Shown piece by piece: positions 1-8,297 of a DNA stretch of 64,000 nucleotides. The notes under the pieces were generated by a model. The model was not told the origin of the DNA. It worked only from the letters and a program-made list of their open reading frames with translations, and made no database searches. A program made the translations under genes and the position numbers. Position 1 is the first letter of the stretch; each line of letters begins with the position of its first letter. Where the stretch lies: assembly GCA_017459075.1 (NCBI GenBank), contig JAFUDQ010000012.1, positions 62,001 through 126,000 on the forward strand, written 5' to 3'. This DNA comes from Bacteroidales bacterium (GTDB taxonomy: Bacteria > Bacteroidota > Bacteroidia > Bacteroidales > UBA932).

Positions 1-332
1 ACAAGAATTTTTACACTTATCCCAACTCATGTGCCCCAAGCACGGATATTACCGTCGCAGACCGAACCACAAAACTTATAGTGGAAGCCCTTATTCATAT
101 AGAAAACGAAGCCGACAGAAGGTATTACTACCCTATCAGCATCCCTTACACCCAGCCAAACTATTACTACAGGATTGACAAGCTGATTATCAAGCGCCTG
201 GGTTCACCGGATCCGTCCCTGCCAGTTACCACAGCCCAGTGCAGCGTAAAAGTTACCGTCATGAACTGGCATACAGGACAGATTGTAGGAGAGTTCAACA
301 ACGAGACAACCACCGGTACTTACGAATATTGA
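1..332 (+). CDS. Mfa1/FimA-type fimbrillin, C-terminal fragment
   Basis: The reading frame is open from the first bases of the window (frame 3) to TGA at 330-332, so this is the 3' end of a gene that starts upstream. The fragment begins with FYTYPN, which resembles the aromatic-Tyr-Pro-Asn motif found in the C-terminal half of Bacteroidales type V pilus subunits. It ends with alternating beta-strand sequence, including VKVTVMNWHTGQIVGEF, like the VxVxDW strand that closes FimA/Mfa1 fimbrillins. The next gene starts 5 nt downstream and is an anchor-type subunit, which supports a fimbrial operon. The GTG at 81 is internal and not a credible start. Assignment as the major subunit, rather than a minor one, is inferred from gene order. 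Confidence 0.72.
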   Translation, partial: KNFYTYPNSCAPSTDITVADRTTKLIVEALIHIENEADRRYYYPISIPYTQPNYYYRIDKLIIKRLGSPDPSLPVTTAQCSVKVTVMNWHTGQIVGEFNNETTTGTYEY

Positions 333-336
333 TGCC

Positions 337-1152
337 ATGACTGTGCGAAGAACATTGTCCGTCCTGTTTGTCTTCTTCCTCCTGGCCGTTTCCTGCGATA
401 TCAAAGAAGAAAGGGTGGGATGCCCCTGCGTCCTGAGCATCTATCCTGACGGCAGTATTGACGGAAATACATACAAAAGCATAAGCAACGATATTCTGGT
501 ATACGATTTCGCTACCGGAAGGAAGTACTATGACGGCAGTGTGGAATCCGATAATTTTGCCGGCGGAAAACCCTGCAAACTTAAAATACCCAAGTCTTCC
601 GTAAATATCCGCGGCATTTTTGGAGTGAGGGCCATGAAAGAGGACGGGCCAGTCCTCAGGATAGGGAAAGGCTTACAGGCGGACAGTGTCTTCGTTTACA
701 GCGGATATGCAGACTGCCTTGGTGAAACTGCTTCCGACACCCTGGATTTGGCAAAACAGTGGTGCTCCGTAAGGATAACCTTCAACCAGAATGAGAATTG
801 GAAGGTGTCTGAATGCACGTTAAGCGGAGAATGGAACGGTTTTGACACATCCACGTTGGAAGCAGCCAGGGGCAGTTTTTATTTTGAGGCTGAGGCCACG
901 GGAGGAGACAGTTTCATTGCCAGGGTTCCCCGGCAGGGAGACAATTCCCTGTCACTATCCGTAGCTTATGGAGGGGATGAGAAACAATACCGGGAGTTTC
1001 CCGTGGGGAAGCTTATTGAAGAGGCCAGGTTCGACTGGAATAAAAAAGACCTGGATGACGTTGTGATTCTGATTGACAGGGCGCAGATTCAGGTTCAGAT
1101 TATTATTGCAGACTGGGAAAAAGGAACTGATTATGGAAATGTGGAAATATAG
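337..1152 (+). CDS. FimB/Mfa2-type fimbrial anchor lipoprotein
   Basis: This 271-residue protein starts with a lipoprotein signal peptide: MTVRR, a hydrophobic stretch, then LAVSC with Cys 20 as the lipidation site. Straight after it comes DIKEERVGCPC, matching the short spacer and Cys-Pro-Cys signature of the FimB/Mfa2 family (DUF3988-like), the outer-membrane anchor and length regulator of Bacteroidales type V pili. The body is predicted beta-rich and ends with VQIIIADWEKG, a fimbrillin-like closing strand. Its ATG lies 5 nt after the upstream fimbrillin stop, and its 3' end overlaps the next gene by 20 nt, so the three are probably cotranscribed. The role in anchoring comes from the family; nothing in the sequence shows pilus specificity. 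Confidence 0.8.
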   Translation: MTVRRTLSVLFVFFLLAVSCDIKEERVGCPCVLSIYPDGSIDGNTYKSISNDILVYDFATGRKYYDGSVESDNFAGGKPCKLKIPKSSVNIRGIFGVRAMKEDGPVLRIGKGLQADSVFVYSGYADCLGETASDTLDLAKQWCSVRITFNQNENWKVSECTLSGEWNGFDTSTLEAARGSFYFEAEATGGDSFIARVPRQGDNSLSLSVAYGGDEKQYREFPVGKLIEEARFDWNKKDLDDVVILIDRAQIQVQIIIADWEKGTDYGNVEI

Positions 1153-2164
1153 TTTAGCGGCACTGGGAGCCATTTTCTGTGCCTGTGAGAGAGTGGAAAT
1201 ACCGATTAACGGCTGGGGAGAACCGGCCAGTCCGAATGACAGCAAGGCTGTTGTGGCCCTTAGCGCGGATGCGACTCTGGGCTCCCTGGCGGTATGGATT
1301 GCCTCCGGTATTGACACGGTTTACGTTTCCTCCGCCGGGAACGGCGTAATGGCAGAATGCCGGGCAGATTTGTCAAGGATTTTTGTTGCCGGGAATATCG
1401 CCACGGGCGCCTCCGCGCGTCCGGACACACTGACAGCCAACCTTGCCAATATGACTGATGGCAGAATCAGCTGTTCTGCAACCTTTGACAAACTGCTGGG
1501 GCATGGCCTGAACGAGTTTCCCCTAAGCCTCCCAAGGGACATTTGCAAAATCAGCCTTGAAAAAGTAGAGAACAGGATTTCGGAAGGGGCTTATTCCGGA
1601 AAAACGGTAACCGTAGAAAAGGTATTCATTATAAACGGGGTCGGCCGCTTCCAGGTTTTCTGCATGAATGGAGAAGAGCCGCGCAGGTGGTGGTTCGCCC
1701 CATCCGGCTTCGCCCCCGACGCCGGATGGGAAGCCGGGGCCGCCAAGGCATCGCCTGAAATAACTGCGGAGGGTACAGGATACATGAATCCTCCGGGTAT
1801 TTCAAAGGCATCTCCGGGGAAAAGCATAGGCTGGGGCTTGGCGGAAACAATTGACATTGAACTGTATACTGGCCCTAACGATGTTTCTGAAGACGCCTGG
1901 GGCGGTTCCGGGGAAGACATGGGCTCTGGGCAGTGGACGCCAAGGAAAACCCGTCTTGTTCTGCAATGCCTTATTGACGGGCACAGGTGCTACTATCCCC
2001 TTACTATAGATAACCTGAAAGCAAATCATCATTACATTGTACGTAAAATGGTGCTGACAAGATTCGGGACCGAGTATCCGGACCAGCCATACGACTTCAC
2101 GGAGGCAGGCGCTTCCATTGTCCTTGCAGACTGGAACGGTGTACCCGTCTCAGAAATCATCTGA
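1133..2164 (+). CDS. accessory/tip fimbrillin-like lipoprotein
   Basis: The 343-residue protein is read from ATG 1133, which overlaps the end of the upstream gene. An in-frame upstream extension would lack a signal peptide, whereas this start gives MEMWK plus a hydrophobic segment and a Cys-Ala-Cys lipobox. The central part (KTVTVEKVFIINGVGRF) looks like the N-terminal beta domain of FimA/Mfa1 proteins. The C-terminal part (YYPLTIDNLKANHHYIVRKM and a final VLADWNG strand) matches the closing region of fimbrillins, where the C-terminal strand of one subunit packs on the next. Position after the major subunit and anchor suggests a minor or tip subunit similar to FimC/D/E or Mfa3-5. Which of these it corresponds to cannot be told. 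Confidence 0.68.
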   Translation: MEMWKYSLAALGAIFCACERVEIPINGWGEPASPNDSKAVVALSADATLGSLAVWIASGIDTVYVSSAGNGVMAECRADLSRIFVAGNIATGASARPDTLTANLANMTDGRISCSATFDKLLGHGLNEFPLSLPRDICKISLEKVENRISEGAYSGKTVTVEKVFIINGVGRFQVFCMNGEEPRRWWFAPSGFAPDAGWEAGAAKASPEITAEGTGYMNPPGISKASPGKSIGWGLAETIDIELYTGPNDVSEDAWGGSGEDMGSGQWTPRKTRLVLQCLIDGHRCYYPLTIDNLKANHHYIVRKMVLTRFGTEYPDQPYDFTEAGASIVLADWNGVPVSEII

Positions 2165-2169
2165 TTAAT

Positions 2170-2200
2170 TTTGTATTTAATCCAAAAAGTACTACTTTTG
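2170..2200 (+). promoter_or_regulatory. Bacteroidetes-type promoter for SRP RNA
   Basis: TTTG at 2170-2173, a 19-nt spacer, and TACTTTTG at 2193-2200 match the primary sigma (SigABfr) promoter pattern TTTG-N19-21-TAnnTTTG. The SRP RNA begins about 5 nt downstream. Confidence 0.75.
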
Positions 2201-2204
2201 CATC

Positions 2205-2301
2205 GGGAAAGTCGTACACGACCAGCTCCCTCCAAACTCCCCCAGGGCCGGAAGGCAGCAAGGGTAGGAGGTCGCAGCGGTGCGATGTACTAAGCTTTCC
2301 C
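2205..2301 (+). ncRNA. ffs: signal recognition particle RNA, small bacterial type
   Basis: The core GGGCCGGAAGGCAGCAAGGG at 2234-2253 is the SRP RNA apical hairpin: GGAA tetraloop and asymmetric internal loop that bind the M domain of Ffh. The 5' GGGAAAG (from 2205) pairs with CTTTCCC (to 2301), and GTAC at 2214-2217 pairs with GTAC at 2287-2290, closing a single long hairpin of about 97 nt, normal for the Alu-less bacterial 4.5S type. A T-run follows immediately, so the closing stem probably doubles as the terminator. The 4.5S RNA works with Ffh and FtsY in co-translational membrane targeting. Ends are estimated from pairing. Confidence 0.94.
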
Positions 2302-2310
2302 TTTTTTTGA
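2296..2310 (+). terminator. SRP RNA 3' end and T-run
   Basis: TTTCCC (2296-2301), the 3' strand of the SRP closing stem, is followed by seven Ts (2302-2308). mnmA begins 30 nt on, without a clear promoter of its own, so some readthrough into mnmA is possible. Confidence 0.6.
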
Positions 2311-2337
2311 TTTAAGCCACAACCCTTGACAACTGAC

Positions 2338-3795
2338 ATGGATAACCAAAAAGACAATTCCAAAATAAAAGTCTGCGTAGGACTGTCCGGCGGAGTGGAC
2401 TCCAGCGTAGCTGCCCTGCTTCTGAAGCAGCAGGGATATGATGTCTTTGCCATGTTCATGCAAAACTGGAGCGATGCTGAGACCACCCTGCACGGTGACT
2501 GTGAATGGGAGGAAGACCGCTTCGTAGCAGAAATGGTGGCCCGAAAGATAGGTATTCCGTTCTATTTCATAAACCTGTCCAAGACCTATCGCAAGAGAGT
2601 TGTGGACTATATGTTCGACGAATATGCAAAAGGGCGTACCCCTAATCCTGACGTCCTCTGCAACAGGGAAATAAAATTCGATGCCTTCCTGGAGGCGGCC
2701 GAAAGACTTGGGGCAGACTATGTGGCTACAGGCCACTACTGCCGCAAGGAAATCGCCTGCGGAACAGACGGAAAGCCGCTGCAAACGCCTGAAGGACAGC
2801 CCGTTTACCGCCTTTTGGAGGGAACGGACCCGGGCAAGGACCAGAGCTATTTCCTGTGCCAGCTAAGCCAGGAGCAACTTGCAAAAGCCCTCTTCCCCAT
2901 CGGACATCTTCTAAAAAAGGAAGTCCGCGAAATCGCCCGCCAGGCAGAACTGATGTCAGCAGACAAAAAAGACTCACAGGGAATCTGCTTCATAGGAAAA
3001 GTTGACCTTCCCACCTTCCTGAAGCAGCAGCTTGAACCCAGGGAAGGCCAGCTTATAGAGGTCTTCGACGCATATTACTCCCAGAATGAGCAATACCGCT
3101 TCATGGAAGAGACAATGAATTCTCTTACGGAAGACGGTAAGGCCAGGATGATTACAAGCTATATATCTGAGGACAAGGAACTTCCGGCCGCAGAAGGCTC
3201 AAGGCTTGTTCCCGAAAAGCTGGCAGCCCTTTCGGACAGCCAGCTCAGGAGGCTAAGCAGCCCTGTAGACTATAACCTTACCTTCCAGACAGAAACTTAC
3301 CGCAGCGGAAAGCATCATGTCAAGAAGACAAGGTATAAGGAAAATCCCTTCGGCAGAATCATCGGCACTCATGAAGGCTGCCAGTTCTACACCATCGGCC
3401 AGAGAAAAGGACTTGGCGTGGGCGGGCATAAAGAGCCTGTTTTCATTATAGAGACTGACCCTGTAAACAATATAGTTTACGTAGGAGAGGGACATACCCA
3501 TAAAGGGCTGTCACGCAGCTGCTTACGCATTGCACCGGAAGAGATTCACGCCCTGCGCCCGAAGCTTCTCCCGCCCGTCGGGGGGCTCGGCCGCTTTGAT
3601 ATCCGCATCCGGTACCGCCAGCCGCTGCAAAAGGGATGGGTCCTTATGAGGGAAAGCGGGGCTTATGTGATTTTTGACGCTCCGCAGCGCGGAATCACCC
3701 CCGGTCAATTCGCCGCCCTGTATAAGGAAGGAGAGATAATCGCAAGCGGCCCGATATCAGACGAAAGGCAGAATAAAAAAGACATAACAGAATAA
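2338..3795 (+). CDS. mnmA: tRNA-uridine 2-thiolase MnmA
   Basis: MnmA puts sulfur on U34 of Lys, Glu and Gln tRNAs, using ATP and a persulfide carrier, in the cytoplasm. The PP-loop SGGVDSS is at residues 17-23. The two catalytic cysteines are Cys108 (PDVLCNREIKF) and Cys217 (SQGICFIGK). The conserved FYTIGQRKGLG follows near 350-360, then the C-terminal beta-barrel. ATG 2338 is preferred over an in-frame TTG at 2326. The protein has 485 residues against roughly 360-370 in most bacteria. The excess is an insertion of about 95 residues, around 245-340, between the Cys217 region and the GQRKG motif. The MalY/PatB gene starts 9 nt downstream, so the two are probably cotranscribed. Confidence 0.95.
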   Translation: MDNQKDNSKIKVCVGLSGGVDSSVAALLLKQQGYDVFAMFMQNWSDAETTLHGDCEWEEDRFVAEMVARKIGIPFYFINLSKTYRKRVVDYMFDEYAKGRTPNPDVLCNREIKFDAFLEAAERLGADYVATGHYCRKEIACGTDGKPLQTPEGQPVYRLLEGTDPGKDQSYFLCQLSQEQLAKALFPIGHLLKKEVREIARQAELMSADKKDSQGICFIGKVDLPTFLKQQLEPREGQLIEVFDAYYSQNEQYRFMEETMNSLTEDGKARMITSYISEDKELPAAEGSRLVPEKLAALSDSQLRRLSSPVDYNLTFQTETYRSGKHHVKKTRYKENPFGRIIGTHEGCQFYTIGQRKGLGVGGHKEPVFIIETDPVNNIVYVGEGHTHKGLSRSCLRIAPEEIHALRPKLLPPVGGLGRFDIRIRYRQPLQKGWVLMRESGAYVIFDAPQRGITPGQFAALYKEGEIIASGPISDERQNKKDITE

Positions 3796-3804
3796 TTATC
3801 AGCC

Positions 3805-4992
3805 ATGTACAACTTTGACAAACCAGTGGACAGACGCGGCACAGGTGCCTACAAGTACGAAAGAATGGACAGGGTCTTCGGACGCAAAGACCTTCAGCCA
3901 ATGTGGGTGGCGGACATGGAATTTGAAACTCCGGACTTTATTGTCGATGCCCTCAGGAAGCGCCTTGAGCATCACATATTCGGCTATCCCATAACTCCTG
4001 ACGATTTTGCTCCCGCTATTAAAAAATGGGAGAAAGACCGCCATGGATGGGAGATAGAGGAAGAGTGGATAGACTTTGTCCCGGGGATTGTCAAAGGCAT
4101 AGGAATGGCCGTCAGGGCCATGCTGAAGCCGGGTGAAAAGGTTGTAATCCAGCCGCCTGTGTACCATCCTTTCAGGCTTGTTCCGCAGGACTGCGGATAC
4201 GAAGTTGTATTCAATCCCATGCTTCAGAATGAAGACGGCTCATACAGGATGGACCTTGAGGGGCTGGACAAACTTTTGGAGAATGACAAGCTCTGCAAAA
4301 TGCTAATTCTGTGCAACCCTCACAACCCTGCCGGAATTGTCTGGGACAGGGAAACCCTTAAAGCCCTTGCCCTTATCTGCCACAAGCATGGTGTTCTTGT
4401 TATTTCTGACGAAATTCACTGCGACATGGCCCTCTTCGGGCACAAGCATATTCCCTTCGCCTCCGTCTGCAAGGAAGCTGAACAAGGCAGCATCACCTTC
4501 GCGGCTCCTTCCAAGACCTTCAACATTGCCGGAATAGTAAGTTCGCACGCAATAGTGCCGAACAAGGACATCCGCGACAAATTTTTCGGCTGGATGGAAG
4601 CCTGTGAGATGAACGACCCCGGAATTTTCCCGCCCATAGCCACAATAGCCGCCTTCACCAAGGGCGAGTCCTGGAGGCAGGAGCTGATTAAATACCTGGA
4701 AAACAACGTTTTGGCAGTAGAGGAATTCTGCCGCGAAAGGCTGCCGGAAATAAAGCCCCTGAGACCTCAGGCTTCATTCCTTATCTGGCTTGACTGCCGC
4801 GGGCTCGGGCTCAGCCATAAAGAGCTCGTCAACCTGTTTGTAGAAGAGGCCCGTCTGGGCCTAAACGACGGTGCCATGTTCGGAAAAGAAGGAACAGGCT
4901 ACATGAGATTCAACATAGGGGCCTCCAGAACCTTTGTCCTGGAAGCCCTTGAGAAACTGGAAAAAGCCGTGATTAAATGCTGTCGAAAATAA
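3805..4992 (+). CDS. MalY/PatB-family PLP-dependent C-S lyase
   Basis: This is a 395-residue fold-type I PLP enzyme of the MalY/PatB branch, which cleaves C-S bonds in cystathionine or cysteine and can act as an aminotransferase. Visible signatures are PMWVADMEF (32-40, substrate pocket), NPHNPAG (171-177), SDEIHCD (201-207, the Asp that contacts the PLP ring nitrogen) and APSKTFNIAG with the Schiff-base lysine Lys237. Length is normal for the family. It follows mnmA by 9 nt, giving a sulfur-related pair (cysteine/homocysteine chemistry next to tRNA thiolation), though the link is only positional. Its last 20 bases overlap the convergent cdd gene. Whether the main activity is cystathionine beta-lyase or cysteine desulfhydrase cannot be decided here. 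Confidence 0.9.
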   Translation: MYNFDKPVDRRGTGAYKYERMDRVFGRKDLQPMWVADMEFETPDFIVDALRKRLEHHIFGYPITPDDFAPAIKKWEKDRHGWEIEEEWIDFVPGIVKGIGMAVRAMLKPGEKVVIQPPVYHPFRLVPQDCGYEVVFNPMLQNEDGSYRMDLEGLDKLLENDKLCKMLILCNPHNPAGIVWDRETLKALALICHKHGVLVISDEIHCDMALFGHKHIPFASVCKEAEQGSITFAAPSKTFNIAGIVSSHAIVPNKDIRDKFFGWMEACEMNDPGIFPPIATIAAFTKGESWRQELIKYLENNVLAVEEFCRERLPEIKPLRPQASFLIWLDCRGLGLSHKELVNLFVEEARLGLNDGAMFGKEGTGYMRFNIGASRTFVLEALEKLEKAVIKCCRK

Positions 4993-5446
4993 AAGGCAGT
5001 ACGTCATCAACCTTTTCAAACTTCCAAATTTTATCCTTGCCCGTGAGTATAATGCTCATAGGTCTGCGACCTATTTTCTGATACTCTGCCATTACCTGAC
5101 GGCAGGCTCCGCAAGGAGTGGCCGGATTGGAGCACAATGTAAATTCCGGGCCGCCGGCGATAGCCATTGCAACCATCGGAACGCCGGGATGAGTGGCGCC
5201 GGCTGCAAACATGGCCGTACGTTCTGCACAAAGTCCGGAAGGTGAAGCTGCATTCTCCTGATTGGAACCCTTGACAACAGTTCCATCCTCAAGCAAAACA
5301 GCCGCGCCAACATTGAAATGGGAATAGGGGGCATAGGAGGTTTTCTGAGCCTCGAACGCAGCCTTCACAAGCTCGCAGTCCGCTGCATTCATCTCCTCCA
5401 GCGACGAGTATTCCTCATAATGAATCTCAATTTTTTTCCCTGTCAT
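4973..5446 (-). CDS. cdd: cytidine deaminase
   Basis: A 157-residue homotetrameric-type cytidine deaminase, converting cytidine and deoxycytidine to uridine forms in pyrimidine salvage. The zinc site is complete: Cys73-Ala-Glu75 (CAERTA, with Glu75 as proton shuttle) and Cys112/Cys115 (PCGACRQV). The substrate-binding segment YAPYSHFNVGAA lies at 38-49. ATG at 5446 is supported by a well-matched promoter about 30 nt upstream. It converges on the MalY/PatB gene with a 20-nt coding overlap at the 3' ends, leaving no room for a terminator between them. The divergent-looking upstream region is only 60 nt, because the COG2509 gene on the same strand ends at 5507. Confidence 0.95.
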   Translation of the reverse strand: MTGKKIEIHYEEYSSLEEMNAADCELVKAAFEAQKTSYAPYSHFNVGAAVLLEDGTVVKGSNQENAASPSGLCAERTAMFAAGATHPGVPMVAMAIAGGPEFTLCSNPATPCGACRQVMAEYQKIGRRPMSIILTGKDKIWKFEKVDDVLPFIFDSI

Positions 5447-5474
5447 AGCTCTTATTAGTATTTAGTGCCAATCC

Positions 5475-5506
5475 CAAATATATGCAATATATGCGATAAA
5501 TGCAAA
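5475..5506 (-). promoter_or_regulatory. promoter of cdd
   Basis: On the minus strand: TTTG at 5506-5503, 20-nt spacer, TATATTTG at 5482-5475. This is a full match to the Bacteroidetes consensus. The predicted start near 5468 gives a leader of about 22 nt. Confidence 0.72.
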
Positions 5507-7183
5507 TTATGACTCAAAAACTTGCCCCTGGAGCTTCTTTGCAGCCGCTTCGGCGCAGTTAATTCCGTCCAAAGCCGATGAAACTATGCCACCTGCATAA
5601 CCTGCACCCTCGCCGCAGGGATAAAGGCCCGGCATCTGGACACACTCGAAAGTTTCCTTGTCCCTGACTATCCTGACAGGAGAAGAAGTACGGGACTCCA
5701 CGCCAAGAAGAAGGGCGTCCCTTGTATAATACCCGCGCATTCCGTGCATATCCACAAGCGGGAACACTTCCTGAAGCCTTGAGGCAACATTTTCCGGCAG
5801 AAGTTCATGAAGAGGAGCGGACACCACTCCCGGATGATAAGAGCTCTGGGGAAGCGTCTCTGAAAGTTCTCCTTCACAGAAATCGGTCATTCTCTGGGCC
5901 GGAGCGGCAAAAGGATTTCCACCCTTGTTATGCGTCGCGACGTAGTCAAACATGGCACGCTCAACATCCCTCTGGAAATCCATGAGGGAGAAAGCTCCGG
6001 CAGCACGGTATTTTTCCGGCTCATCGCCAGGCTCCACGGATACCACAACTCCGGCATTCGCCCACTGGGAATTACGGGCAGAATTTGACATTCCGTTCAA
6101 AACCACTGTCTTATCCTCTGTAGAAGAAGGGACAAGAATGCCGCCGGGGCACATGCAGAAGGAATACACTCCCCTCTCAGCCGGCTCACCATCAGGGCCT
6201 GCACCAACGACCTGCTCCACGAAACTGTACTCCGCAGCAGGCATTCCGGGCTCCCAGCTGCCGCGATAACGGATTTTGTTGATAAGGGACTGCGGATGCT
6301 CAACGCGCACACCCATTGCAAAACCCTTCGCCTCAAGCTCGCAGCCTTTCGCTGCCAGCATTTCATACACATCCCTTGCAGAATGACCTGTGGCAAGAAT
6401 AACGGCAGCAGCCTTGTAAACAACTAAACCTGAAGGAGTTGCAGCTGTAACATCAAAACTTCCGTCCTCATTCCTGGCAACATCGGCAACCCTGTTTTCA
6501 AAATGATATTCACCCCCGTGCTCAAGCACACATTTGCGGATATTCTCCACCACCTTCGGAAGTTTATCAGTGCCGATGTGGGGGTGGGCATCCACCAGAA
6601 TCGACCGGTCAGCACCAAACTCAACCAGCTGATAAAGGACCTCCCTTATATCTCCCCTCTTTGAGGAACGGGTGAAAAGCTTTCCGTCAGAGAAGGTACC
6701 TGCGCCTCCCTCTCCGTAACAATAATTCGACTCCGGATTAAGGGCACCGTCGCGGCTCAGGACTGCAATGTCTTTCTTGCGTGAGTGGACGTCCTTTCCC
6801 CTTTCAAGAACTATCGGCTTAAGACCAAGGGCAAGAAGCTTCAGGGCGGCGAACATTCCGGCAGGCCCGCTTCCTACCACTGCCACAGCGGGAGCATCTG
6901 CAACATATTTATACTCAGGAGTTTCGTACTCTTTATAAGGCTCCCCGGCGCGGTAAGCCTCAACCTTGTAAACCATTTTCACGTCCCCGCGAGCATCAAT
7001 GGATTTACGGACGATGCGGCAGGTTGCGGCAGCCCCGGCCATGGCCGGCTGGAATGATTTTGAAGGGTCGATAACGTTAATGACGGCATTTCTGCGGAGC
7101 TTCAGTTCTGCGGCTGCTTTTACGCGGATGTCGTCGTGACGCAGTTCGCGTCCAAAGGGGCAGGATATATCAAAAGTTTTCAT
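5507..7183 (-). CDS. COG2509-type FAD-dependent dehydrogenase
   Basis: A 558-residue soluble flavoprotein of the uncharacterised FAD-dependent dehydrogenase family COG2509. After an N-terminal domain of about 95 residues comes the dinucleotide-binding motif VVGSGPAGMFAA (GxGxxG at 104-109) and VLERGK, the acidic end of beta-2 that binds the FAD ribose. YCYGEGGAGTFSDGKLFTR near 155 is typical of this family. The C-terminal GLYPCGEGAGYAGGIVSSA is the second FAD-contact motif. The substrate is not known for the family. ATG 7183 is chosen over an upstream TTG at 7189. It begins 15 nt after the tsaD stop on the same strand, so the pair is probably one transcript. Confidence 0.88.
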   Translation of the reverse strand: MKTFDISCPFGRELRHDDIRVKAAAELKLRRNAVINVIDPSKSFQPAMAGAAATCRIVRKSIDARGDVKMVYKVEAYRAGEPYKEYETPEYKYVADAPAVAVVGSGPAGMFAALKLLALGLKPIVLERGKDVHSRKKDIAVLSRDGALNPESNYCYGEGGAGTFSDGKLFTRSSKRGDIREVLYQLVEFGADRSILVDAHPHIGTDKLPKVVENIRKCVLEHGGEYHFENRVADVARNEDGSFDVTAATPSGLVVYKAAAVILATGHSARDVYEMLAAKGCELEAKGFAMGVRVEHPQSLINKIRYRGSWEPGMPAAEYSFVEQVVGAGPDGEPAERGVYSFCMCPGGILVPSSTEDKTVVLNGMSNSARNSQWANAGVVVSVEPGDEPEKYRAAGAFSLMDFQRDVERAMFDYVATHNKGGNPFAAPAQRMTDFCEGELSETLPQSSYHPGVVSAPLHELLPENVASRLQEVFPLVDMHGMRGYYTRDALLLGVESRTSSPVRIVRDKETFECVQMPGLYPCGEGAGYAGGIVSSALDGINCAEAAAKKLQGQVFES

Positions 7184-7198
7184 AATCAATTGTTTGCA

Positions 7199-8221
7199 TT
7201 AATAGTCCGCAAGGCGGGATACAGGGGCCACATCCAAGGGAGCGCGTTCCCCGGCAAGGAAACTGAAATAACCGGCCACGGCAATCATGGCGGCATTGTC
7301 TGTAGTGAATTTGAATTCAGGAAGGAAGGTGTTCCAGCCGCGCTTTATACCCTCGGCCGTCACCCTTTCACGCAGGGCACTGTTGGCAGACACTCCCCCA
7401 CCTATGGCGATATCCCTGATACCGGTCTGCTTTGCAGCTTTTATGAGTTTATCCATGAGGATGTCAATAAGGGTTTTCTGGAATGAGGCGCAGATATCTT
7501 CCTTGTTCTTCTCCATGAATTCAGGGTCTTTCGCCATTTCGTCACGGACGAAATAAAGAAGCGATGTCTTTACTCCACTGAAGCTGTAATCAAGGCCGGG
7601 AATATGAGGCTTGGAGAATTTGAACCGCTCCGGGTCCCCCTGTTTTGCCAGCCTGTCTATGACAGGGCCGCCGGGATATCCAAGGCCCATCATCTTTGAG
7701 CATTTGTCAAAAGCCTCGCCCACGGCGTCATCAATAGTCTGGCCCAGAATCTCATACTTGGTAGGGCTTGACACCTTGACTATCTGGGAGTTACCTCCGG
7801 AGACCAAAAGGCAGAGGTATGGGAAGGACGGCTCGCAGACCGGCTTGTCATACTGGCGTACAAAACCGGCGAGAATATGCCCCTGAAGATGGTTTACCAT
7901 AACCATGGGCTTATCCAGGGCAATGGACAGAGTCTTGGCGAAAGACGTTCCTACAAGCAGGGAACCAAGGAGCCCCGGTCCGCGGGTAAAGGCGATGGCA
8001 TCAATCTGGTCCGCCGTGATTCCGGCAATTTCCAATGCGCGGCTTACGACCGGAACAATGTTCTGTTCGTGTGCACGGGAGGCAAGCTCCGGGACAACGC
8101 CGCCGAAGTCTTTATGGACTTGCTGGCTGGCAATTACGTTGGAAAGCAGGTAGGCATCCTTCACTACTGCTGCCGACGTATCATCGCAAGATGACTCAAT
8201 TCCAAGTATAATATGAGACAT
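7199..8221 (-). CDS. tsaD: tRNA N6-adenosine threonylcarbamoyltransferase TsaD
   Basis: TsaD transfers the threonylcarbamoyl group from TC-AMP to A37 of ANN-decoding tRNAs, working with TsaB, TsaC and TsaE. The 340-residue length is normal. ASKHA-fold signatures are visible: GIESSCDDTSAA near the N terminus, FTRGPGLLGSL (78-88), and the metal ligands His111 and His115 in NHLQGHI, with the late Asp in TTDNAAM. No other tsa gene is in the window. The neighbouring mtaB, about 5 kb away on the other strand, acts on the same nucleotide (t6A37), so two steps of A37 modification are encoded close together. A minus-strand TATATTTG motif lies 30 nt upstream. Confidence 0.97.
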   Translation of the reverse strand: MSHIILGIESSCDDTSAAVVKDAYLLSNVIASQQVHKDFGGVVPELASRAHEQNIVPVVSRALEIAGITADQIDAIAFTRGPGLLGSLLVGTSFAKTLSIALDKPMVMVNHLQGHILAGFVRQYDKPVCEPSFPYLCLLVSGGNSQIVKVSSPTKYEILGQTIDDAVGEAFDKCSKMMGLGYPGGPVIDRLAKQGDPERFKFSKPHIPGLDYSFSGVKTSLLYFVRDEMAKDPEFMEKNKEDICASFQKTLIDILMDKLIKAAKQTGIRDIAIGGGVSANSALRERVTAEGIKRGWNTFLPEFKFTTDNAAMIAVAGYFSFLAGERAPLDVAPVSRLADY

Positions 8222-8250
8222 ATTTCAAAAGAACTGCTAATTTACGGCTG

Positions 8251-8258
8251 CAAATATA
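8251..8258 (-). promoter_or_regulatory. -7 element of tsaD promoter
   Basis: TATATTTG on the minus strand, 30 nt before the tsaD ATG. No TTTG at the expected -33 position was seen, so this is a one-box call. Confidence 0.5.
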
Positions 8259-8279
8259 CGAAATATCCTTTTAAAATAT

Positions 8280-8287
8280 TATATTTG
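8280..8287 (+). promoter_or_regulatory. -7 element of tamB promoter
   Basis: TATATTTG 10 nt before the tamB ATG at 8298. If used, transcription would start around 8293, leaving almost no leader. No -33 box was seen. Confidence 0.42.
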
Positions 8288-8297
8288 TAGATTGCAT

